Below, one piece after another: positions 56,501 to 64,000 of a stretch of 64,000 bases of DNA. The notes beneath the pieces are model-generated. The model did not search any database. It had not been told where the DNA came from and saw nothing but the letters and a program-made list of their open reading frames with translations. The DNA lies in assembly GCF_015706575.1 (NCBI RefSeq), contig NW_024037050.1:4960001-5024000 (forward strand), written 5' to 3'. Within the stretch, counting starts at the first letter, position 1; each line of letters begins with the position of its first letter. The DNA is from Patiria miniata (lineage: Eukaryota; Echinodermata; Asteroidea; Valvatida; Asterinidae). Position numbers and translations under genes: made by a program.

Positions 56501-59500
56501 GTTACAAAAATAATTATGGCTTGTGTAGCAGCATCTGAACAAATGAAAGAATCAACAAATACACATAGATCTATAGTAGACTTTAAAAAAAAAAAGCACA
56601 TTTAATCCGTTGTAGTTTTGTACAGAAGGCGCACAACTGTCATTGGTATTATTTTTTTTTTTTCATTTTTTTTTTTCTTTTATCACATTGTACAAAATTT
56701 TGGGTGGGGATGGAAAATCACTTTTATTTTTTTATGAACTTTCAAATCAAAAGTTAGCTCCACCCGTCATATTGGATATTCCCATTGAACCATTGAGAAA
56801 GGAAACAGAACACCGCAGATTAGTGGCCACCATTCATGGATTGTTTCCTTGCACAGTCTAGTGTGGTTCCTGTTTGTATTTATTACCACACATACCAGTA
56901 CCTGTGGTTGTTGACCATAAATGAACCCGTATTTATAAACATGTACAGTGTAACATGATTTGTATGGCATCTCACACTGGCTGTGTGGCCATTAATGTGC
57001 TGGTTGTGGTTTAAGAGTAGACATTACTCATTCTCAAAAGATTTCACTTTCCTGGAATTTAACATAAATGAGAACATGTATGTATGCTCATGAATGCAAC
57101 TAGTGATATTAACAAGTTATGCATTTTCTCATTTTTATGGCATTGTTGAACTTGGGTTGCTCTGACCTCTTGAATGCCATTCCTGCAAGCCATTGAGTGC
57201 TAAGTGGGCCTGAGTCCTTGACTCTTTCAACAGAAAAAGACCAATTCTGAGCAGTTTAAAACCAAAACCAGTGTAGAGTCCTAACTATATTTTCCCACAT
57301 CAGCATGTCAACCCCCTGTCAACCATGGTACTCTGGTGTGATCTCACCAGTCTTAAAGAGGAGCACAAATTATGAATAATTACTGGAAGCAGATACTTGG
57401 TACTTGGTACTTGTTACTTGGTTAGTTTCCTCCTGAAACATCCTCTAGGGATCTTGACTAGGAGGTCCATGGTCAGATGAGTTAAATACCACAAGGAACA
57501 TTACATACTATGTATCTTGAGTATACATGTACATTGTACGGTACATGTATCTAGGGAGTTAGGGTTAATCCATCAGTTTCATTATGTACTAGACACTGAT
57601 TGCAGTATACAAAATGTACATGTACCTGCTGCTACTGCGGTGAGTAGCCTATCAGATTCGAACCTGCCGGCCAACCCCTCCAAACCCAGTAATCCAGTTG
57701 TTAAGACATTTGCACCACAAAAATGTATGTAAGTCATTGGTTCAAGTCCCACACAAGCAAGTTTTGTGGATTTTGTAAGCTCTCGACAGCACTAAGTATA
57801 CAGCGCTTTTAAAGTTACATCGGTGGAGGGCAAAACTCAATATTAGTTTTGTCTCGTTTCTATTTGAAATTATTTAATCTTATACATAACGTACATGGGC
57901 ATGTGGTAATTAGCTTACATACTGTAATGGAAAGCATTCTGTTTAGTTGTCCTGAACAACCTGGTTTCCCACTGAGGTTATTCTTCGGTTACATATTTAC
58001 CTCAAATATTTATCATTGTAATCACCGACCCTGCCTATTGTGATATGCTAAGCAGACTTGAAATGTGTACAATAGCTCGGAGTTATTACGTAGAATTTCC
58101 TCATGCTAGCAAAATGTGACCAAGGCTGGGTCTGAAAAGGCGTCCTTGATAATATACGTAGGTGATACAAAACTATTGTGATGTCATATGGAGCCTACAT
58201 GTACATGTTTACAGTGTACGTTATTTCGAATGGGTGTCAGATGAAATCAGAAATATTAAAATATAATACACAATTATTCCTTAAAAGTGTGTGTTCTCCC
58301 CCTTTTTGTGACAAATCTTGAGTTCTTACATTATAATTTGTACCTGTCAGGGAATTGGGTTGTCAAAAACAAAATGTTAGATTTCATGTCGTGGATTGTA
58401 CTTTCTGCAATCCACAAAGTGGACGGCATATAATGTACAATAACAATAACATGTACATTGTACTGTAGACTGAGGTGTTTCAAGATTTCTGTACATCAGG
58501 GAAACTTTTGAATTTTTTGGATTAAAAAGAAAAATTGAAAAAAACACAGTTGGGAAATTTGAAAAACTTTACTTTAGCTTATTGGAAATGTGTGTTGAGC
58601 GCCAAAGATTTTCAGAATGTATTTTAGTGGGTTCAAAGAAAAAAAAAAATCAAATTTTGTCTTCAAGAGTAAATTGATTGGTAATTGTTTTGGCATTCTT
58701 GCAAGCCTAGCTGCCAATGCCAGTTCTTCAAAAATATGACTTTGGTCTTTGCTCAATCTGTTCCACAGTATAAATTATACTCTTCAAACTGGTGGCAAGA
58801 AAGTAATGTAAAAACAAAATTGTTTAGATTACAGAGTCCTGAGGTTGGAGAAACCAACTCCAAGAAAGGTTCCTTGTAGCGACCTTTTGACATTCGTGAC
58901 CTTGCATTCTCTAGAACTCAAGACAACCGTTCATTGCAGTACATGACCCCCACAAAACCAAGTGTCAAGAAGTAAATTGAATCGTACACCCTACATGTAC
59001 CCACTGGGTCCTGTCATTCGGAAATCTGTATCAGTCACTAGGTAACGTTCACAAATTTCTTCCACTTCTTCTGCCATGCCTTATAATACAGACTGGTAAA
59101 AAAAACCAGTCGGATTACATTCATGTAATTGTAAACTCTGTGACTACATGTGTATAAGTCAAATTCCATCAACTGACGAAAGAGGTAACTGGTACAGCTG
59201 GCATAATTTACAAGGGAATTTTTAACTGTTAAAAACAGTCACTTGATTGATTTTGACTGCTGTGATGGCCTGGCTGAATTTGCCAGCTGGAGAGGGAGTG
59301 ATTGTTACAAATCACAAATCTACATGTAGGCAATTCCTTCAGTATCGATTATTAGTCTCTGGCAGAGCTTTTAAGAACTCAGTTAGTATACTTGAATGTG
59401 ATTTTCAAATCTTATCTTTCATCGTCTAGTAATTAATGCTCATTGGTATCAAAAACTAGGAGTTTTGGATCATTTCTCTGATTCATTAATCCAAAGTACC

Positions 59501-62500
59501 TGTAAAGTACGAACTCCTGATAGGGCTGTCCCAAATATACGGAAAAGTCGAATGTTTGATCGTCAACTGAATATTCGAATAATTTTTTGCCGGTTTGAAT
59601 ATTCAAAAACAGAAAAAAATATGCACAACGTACATGTATGTACACACACATGACTGTGATGTTATTGTATCGTAAAGTTCCGGCGCTTTATTGTCAGCTG
59701 TGCCACTTTTTTGTAGACAGTAACTTTTTTGTCTGGTGGTTCATTGATCAGGTTAAAGCCCTTTTACTTTGTAAAATATTTACTGCAATATACTCCAGCG
59801 CCCCATATTGATTGCCGCACGCAATTTGACTGGCAAACTCTTCCTGCAATTTTTACCGCCACAGTACGCAATTGCAGCTTGCAGTTTCGAATATTCGGTC
59901 GAACGCTGTTTCAAGTAATCGAATACTAAGTTATTCGAAAATGGACACCCCTAGCTCATGGATACACTTTACAATCTTTGATTTTCAGCATTATTTACAT
60001 ACATACTTTTTGGACAGTACACTTTAGGAACATGCAGAACAGAACACATAGATCTGTACTCATACATGTACATGTACATGTACTGGTACATTTACCTGTA
60101 TGGGCATCAGTGTGTTTTCTGCCAAGTGCTTATCATGCAAAACCACCCACACTAAAACTCAGCTCTATCATATCTTAATAATATACATGTACATGTAATC
60201 AAAAAATTGCCAAAAGGCTTAAAGGGAAAATACAACATTTGCAAACATCAACAAATAAAACTACCAAATCATTTTGAAATACCTTGCTGGACTGTTAGTG
60301 AATGACAGTGTAAAGCATCCTGTAAAATCATGGCACCTGGTGTACTGTCATTTTCAAGAAAAGTAGTATTTTTGTATCAATTTCCAACGCTGGTCGGCCG
60401 ATCAGCGTTGGAAAAAAACTGGCTTTTTTTCAAATACTGGCCCCAATTGACCATCGCACTTGTTTGCAATCGATTACACACCTATGAACGGGTACAAGCC
60501 AGCTAGACTGGTTCCCTGACCTTACAATTCCCCAATGTATGTAAACTGCTCTGTTTCTTCTTATATGGAGTCAGGGAACCAGACTACAGGAAAATGATTG
60601 TTTTTCTTGGTTTTTATAGCATTTCGAACCCAAAACCTCAAAAAAGTCAGTGTAACTATATTTGCTATATATTTCCAACCCCCCAATTCCATCCATTTCT
60701 GAAAATTACAGCAAAAGCAAATGATGTATATTCCCTTTAATTTTTGCCAAAGACTACATGTACATGTACATCATAAGTCCAGTAGAACTCATTACTTGTA
60801 GACATCTTGGATTTACCATGGACCTTCAATAACGAGGATAGCTCCATGGCTTCACCAAGCTTAGAAGTCTCCGTGTCCATGAAAGCGCCTTACAAATTAC
60901 AAGTCAGGGAGTGTTAATTGAAAATTAGGTTGTGTAATGTATGCATGGAGCTTCAACAAAAAGGATACATGTAGGTCCACGGCTTCACCAAGCTTAGAAA
61001 CTTGTCTCCATGTCCATGAAAGCGTCTTACAAATCACAAGTCAGAGAGTGTTAATTGAAAATTAGGTCGTGTAATGTATACATCATGTACATGTACCATG
61101 TATGTACATTGTACATGTATGATGTGTACATGTACATGTACACTGTATGTAACTATCGGTACCTGTACATGTATGTACACCGCTTCTGTACGCACAGTGA
61201 GATGATTAACGACGCATAATGTACAGGCTTATGTTGTGTACATGTATTCGCACAGTATTACAGGCTAACAAAGCCTTGACTCTTCTTCATAAAAGTTTTG
61301 CATGCGTGGGTTCGACACATGTTCACGACACGTGATTCCAAAGTATGACAGATTCAAGAAATAATTTACATGTTCGTAGAACTCTTTGCAATTTTATCCA
61401 TTTGTACCAACCCTACTTGTGTTCCTTTCAAAGACAGCGAATCAATGCATAATTTGTAGAGTATGTAGATGTACCAGCATACCGATATGTACATGTACAT
61501 GTACGTGTAGAAAATTTTGTACGTGTACTCAGCACACATTGGTGGCACATATGCATACACATGTACATGTACTTTATTTACCGCTGTATTGCATTGATGT
61601 GCCTTTTGTCGTTTTCCTCCCTGGTGCCCTCGCCTTAGATTAGGCAAGGCTGCTTGCATTCAGCCAGTACAGTGTCATTGACATTGTATTGTCATCACTC
61701 GAATGAACTTCCAAAGCTTGGGAAATTCCAAAGAAAAATATAGGCCTAAGTGTGACCCTGAAATGGTATTGCAAAAATAACTTAACAATTTCAGCCAAAG
61801 GAAATGTTAAATTACAAGATGCTGAAGTGAGTACATGTACATGACTACAAAGGAGGCCTCTCCTCTGGAATGTACCTTGTTGGGCTGTAAAACTCATTTA
61901 CCATGAGATAAAAATGCTTGAAATGATCATTAAAAATTAGAATATAAACATGTAGGCTTATACAGAACTATACTTTGAAAATTTGTGTTTTTTGTGCATA
62001 GGATTTTTGGGGTACAATATTTTGGTTTTGAAAATCGAGCCATTATTGTGCTAGTCTTGATTCAAGTCACATGTTTCGTTTTGAAAATCTTGCTTCAAAC
62101 ACACTTGCTGTCACGACTGTAGGACCTGATTTCCAACACTGAATTGGCATACATACAATATATATAACATGTTCCGTGCAGCACTAGTCTGACGTGAACA
62201 ATTTTAGCTCATATTTCAGTGTCTTTATTAACAACTTAAAAATAGGCAAGGCAAAATATAACTACATGTACATGTACTGCGTCAGATGTAAACTGACATG
62301 TTTTTTTCCCGTTAATATTACACACTACCCGGTATGTAAGACATTAGGTTACATGTTCATTAAATTGTACCGTGTTAATATTTTTCAATCTGCTTAAACG
62401 ACATGTTTTCTTCCTCCCCCCCCCCCCCCCCCCCCCCCCCACCACAGGGCAGCCAGCAACCGTAAGATCAAGGAGCAGGTTGCCATGGAGCTGAGCTTCG

Positions 62501-62652
62501 TGAACTCCAACCTGCAGCTCCTCAAGGAAGAGTTAGCAGAGATCAACAGTGAGGTAGAGGCCTATCAGAATGATACATTCCTCAGAAGTGTTCCACTCAT
62601 TCCACTAGGCTTGAAAGAGACTAAAGATATCGATGTCAAGTTGGTGTTTCAG
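50550..62652 (+). CDS. RHPN: Rhophilin (Rho-GTPase-binding scaffold), 5' part, three exons
   Basis: Coding exons 50550-50609, 52199-52314 and 62448-62652 join in frame with GT-AG borders to give 127 residues; the gene continues beyond the right edge. Exon 1 encodes [20 protein letters not shown]. Exons 2-3 give [30 protein letters not shown], then [20 protein letters not shown] and [13 protein letters not shown]. These align closely with rhophilin-2 as I recall it (GCNPLAQ..., [37 protein letters not shown]). This is the HR1 Rho-binding coiled coil followed by the beginning of the BRO1 domain. Rhophilins bind GTP-loaded Rho and act in actin and membrane organisation; a C-terminal PDZ domain would lie outside the window. 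Introns 1 (1.6 kb) and 2 (10.1 kb) are rich in mobile elements. RHPN1 versus RHPN2 cannot be decided. Confidence 0.88.
50735..51363. mobile_element. Nested foldback element with 11-bp target duplication
   Basis: 629 bp flanked by perfect direct repeats TACAGTCCACT (50724-50734 and 51364-51374). Outer arms of about 80 bp (GGCATATCAACGCGAACAT ... AATATTACAATCAACGACC) are inverted at 51269-51345. Inside, a 50-bp arm pair (50900-50949 and 50959-51008) forms a near-perfect hairpin with a 9-base loop. The 151-codon open frame across it reads through the arms and is not a gene. In rhophilin intron 1. Confidence 0.85.
51808..51994. repeat. Dispersed repeat shared with 14447-14632 (inverted)
   Basis: GGTCCATTTTCCCTATATTA, CCCGACCCAGATTCC and CATACGATGCAACAGACATT are found here and, reverse-complemented, at about 14447-14632. 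This copy lacks the 30-bp terminal repeats found at the other site. Rhophilin intron 1. Confidence 0.82.
52419..52556. mobile_element. Foldback element
   Basis: About 138 bp. The left arm (ATTGAATGCTTTATCTCGTG...ACTAGCCTCCC) is inverted almost perfectly at the right, ending GATAAAGCATTCAAT. About 100 bp after the splice donor of rhophilin exon 2. Confidence 0.85.
52557..54223. other. Rhophilin intron 2, no gene recognised
   Basis: AT-rich intron. Open frames at 52596-52859 and 52906-53175 have no recognised similarity. Confidence 0.4.
54224..54934. mobile_element. TTAACCCTAAC-type repeat (copy 2) with a MITE inside
   Basis: Inverted homologue of 30519-30928, sharing CAACCTCAATCCTGCAAAAT and TATTTCTTGAAT.TGGTCT. 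It is split by the MITE at 54340-54581 and ends GGTTAGGGTTAAA. A short related word also occurs at about 57551. Confidence 0.62.
54340..54581. mobile_element. MITE with 22-bp terminal inverted repeats
   Basis: CAAAAAAATAGTTCTGCTTC at the left is inverted as GAAGCAGAACTATTTTTTTG at the right. 242 bp. Inserted in the TTAACCCTAAC-type repeat, whose other copy lacks it. Confidence 0.8.
54993..55514 (+). mobile_element. TTAA-ended structured repeat, copy B
   Basis: 522 bp between TTAAAGGGAATATACATC and GTATTTTCCCTTTAA. It has the inner arms GTCTGGTTCCCTGAC/GGGAACCAGTCTAGC and a perfect 28-bp palindrome centred on CGGCCG (about 55325-55352). No coding capacity. In rhophilin intron 2. Confidence 0.9.
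55515..55558. repeat. Perfect 19-bp-arm hairpin
   Basis: TGAGCCCACTAGCTACATA, a 6-base loop, and its exact inverse. Directly abuts the TTAA-ended repeat copy B. Confidence 0.9.
55559..59520. other. Rhophilin intron 2, mostly unassigned
   Basis: No gene recognised over about 4 kb. AT-rich, with T/A homopolymers and scattered TACATGTA words. Small open frames (for example 56108-56335 and 57517-57732) show nothing recognisable. Confidence 0.4.
59521..59953. mobile_element. hAT-like non-autonomous element
   Basis: Ends TAGGGCTGTCC and, inverted, GGACACCCCTA are of hAT type. Subterminal words ATTCGAATA and TTCGAATATTCG are repeated. The flanks ACTCCTGA and GCTCATGG agree at five of eight positions, a weak 8-bp target duplication. 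433 bp, no transposase. Confidence 0.65.
60219..60740 (-). mobile_element. TTAA-ended structured repeat, copy C
   Basis: 522 bp, reverse orientation to copies A and B and very similar to copy B. The palindrome has one mismatch. Confidence 0.9.
60822..61083. repeat. ~131-bp direct duplication
   Basis: GGCTTCACCAAGCTTAGAA, GTCCATGAAAGCG and GTTAATTGAAAATTAGGT occur twice, about 131 bp apart, with modest divergence. Confidence 0.88.
61080..61180. repeat. TACATG-rich stretch
   Basis: Dense overlapping TACATGTA/GTACATGTAC words; similar clusters at 60064-60085, 61488-61510 and 61558-61575. Confidence 0.85.
61181..62414. other. End of rhophilin intron 2, no gene recognised
   Basis: AT-rich intron with TACATG clusters. 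Open frames at 61366-61659 (minus) and 61640-61897 (minus) are unrecognised and probably chance. Confidence 0.4.
62415..62447 (+). promoter_or_regulatory. Poly-C polypyrimidine tract and 3' splice site of rhophilin exon 3
   Basis: An uninterrupted run of about 25 C is followed by ACCACAG at 62441-62447, the acceptor for exon 3. The usual mixed pyrimidine tract is thus almost pure cytosine. Confidence 0.85.
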
Positions 62653-62675
62653 GTAGGTGCACACTGAAAAAAAAA

Positions 62676-62719
62676 AATTAAGAGAAAACTTTAAAAAAAA
62701 TTAAAGTTTTCTCTTAATT
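62676..62719. repeat. AT-rich hairpin after rhophilin exon 3
   Basis: AATTAAGAGAAAACTTTAA is inverted around a short A-rich loop, 24 bp after the splice donor of exon 3. Confidence 0.82.
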
Positions 62720-63159
62720 TATGACTTTCTATTTTTCCAGTCAGGAAGAACTCAGGGAATTTGGGGAAAACGCCAACAATCAGGGAAAACACAGGAAATC
62801 TGATAGTGACCCACAAGGGAAAAGGTTTTCGCCAGTTTGACTTCAAGCAACCTCATCCAAAAAAAAAACGTTCCCATGGAATTCTGGAAATTTCTCAAGG
62901 AAATATCAGGAAAACTCAGAAAATTTGTTTTTCACAAAGTCATGGGAATCCTGTTACGGTCCAGATAATGTTAGGAATTTAAAACATCATTTTGTTTTCT
63001 GCTGAATTGATGAATCAAAAAAAATGTGTTTATTGTGAGACTATTAAAACTTGTCACATTAAATATTCCATTGTTTTGGTTATTATTTTTTGTAAAAACA
63101 GTCCCTCTGTCAAATTAAGCTTTTTCAATTTAACATCCAGTTTGTCATAACATGAATGA

Positions 63160-63420
63160 TTGTATTAACCCTAACCCTGCTGAATCCAACAGAATCCAAC
63201 TGTACCATAAACCTGTTGGAGCCTGTTGGATTCTGTTGGATTGAGCAGTAAACCCCTTGTACAAATGTAGTATGTACATATTCAGAGTCTGATTCTGTTG
63301 GGTACTGATAAATAACGCCAAGTTGGACTCTGTTGGATCCAGCAGACAACTAAAAAATAGGCACAGTTTGGATTCTGTTGGATCGAGCAGGGTAGTCCTG
63401 ATGAACCCTTAGGGGATTTA
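63160..63420. repeat. Repeats of GTTGGATTCTGTTGGAT in both orientations
   Basis: The word CTGTTGGATTC and its variants occur five or more times, with the inverse form (GAATCCAACAGAATCCAAC) near the left after TTAACCCTAACCC and GAGCAGGG at the right. It may be a degenerate foldback. Within rhophilin intron 3. Confidence 0.6.
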
Positions 63421-63432
63421 ATATGCATGTCG

Positions 63433-63958
63433 TTAAAGGGAAAATACATTTGCAAACATCAAAAAATAAAACTACCAAATCATTTGAAATACCTTGCTGG
63501 ACTGTTAGTGAATGACAGTGTAAAGCATCCTGTAAAATCATGGCACCTGGTATACTGTCATTTTCAAGAAAAGTGGTATTTTTGTATCAATTTTCAACAC
63601 TGATCGGCCGATCAGCGTTGGAAAAAACTGGCTTTTTTTTTCAAATACTGGCCCCAGTTGACCATCGCACTTGATAGCAATCGATTACACACCTATGAAC
63701 GGGTACAAGCCAGCTAGACTGGTTCCCTGACCTTACAATTCCCCAATATATGTAAACTGCTCTGTTTCTTCTTAAATGGAGTCAGGGAACCAGACTACAG
63801 GAAAATGATTGTTTTTCTTGGTTTTTATAGCATTTTCGAACCCAAAACCTCAAAAAAGTCAGTGTAACTATATTTGCTATATATTTCCAACCCCCCAATT
63901 CCATCCATTTCTGAAAATTACAGCAAAAGCAAATGATGTACCGGTATATTCCCTTTAA
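63433..63958 (-). mobile_element. TTAA-ended structured repeat, copy D
   Basis: 526 bp, same orientation as copy C and close to it. The palindrome carries a few changes and the right end has a short extra GCCGGT-type word (CCGGTATATTCCC). Confidence 0.88.
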
Positions 63959-64000
63959 TTATTATCTACTATGGAATTTTGGATCATGAAAGAATGAATG

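Noticed and set aside
50550-62652. Protein kinase N as the identity of the HR1 exons
   Set aside because: PKN also has HR1 repeats, but the GCDPLAQ start and the [13 protein letters not shown] block are those of rhophilin.

Overview
The window reads as repeat-rich nuclear DNA of an invertebrate deuterostome, most likely an echinoderm (sea-star-like). Reasons: introns with GT-AG borders, two recognisable metazoan host genes, a marked excess of TACATGTA-type words, tRNA-related SINEs, and many small inverted-repeat elements. The assignment is inference; no rRNA or mitochondrial marker is present.

Layout. 1-13943: four head-to-tail copies of a composite unit of about 3.87 kb, full of poly-C/poly-G tracts, GGATCC-cored terminal-inverted-repeat elements and a tRNA-like box, ending abruptly at about 13943. 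13944-27000: accessory DNA with a histone-type 3' stem-loop, several MITEs, tandem duplications, decayed gene fragments of multicopy invertebrate families and a BEL/Pao fossil. 27194-37030 (minus): a complete eight-exon host gene of the CCDC90/MCUR1 family, a mitochondrial inner-membrane coiled-coil protein; its introns carry SINEs, MITEs and a minisatellite. 37429-48972: a Ty3/Gypsy element on the minus strand with two identical 164-bp LTRs and a 5-bp TCCCC target duplication. It is interrupted exactly at the gag start by a 6.8-kb DNA transposon (41987-48768). 50550-62652 (plus, continuing past the right edge): the first three coding exons of a rhophilin gene (HR1 Rho-binding domain leading into BRO1), whose first two introns hold further elements.

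Most notable is the nested DNA transposon. It has 20-bp termini identical in inverted orientation, a 2-bp AT duplication, and two convergent, apparently intact, intron-containing genes: a THAP + DDE transposase (516 aa) and a SAP + SWIM + YqaJ-nuclease + PHD protein (695 aa). It resembles the ISL2EU type and looks young and possibly autonomous. A transposase paired with a chromatin-reading YqaJ-family nuclease is the best candidate here for a poorly understood system.

A second theme is small structured elements: a four-copy family with TTAA ends and an internal CGGCCG-centred palindrome, a 629-bp nested foldback flanked by 11-bp repeats in rhophilin intron 1, and homopolymer C runs, one of which forms the polypyrimidine tract of a rhophilin splice acceptor.
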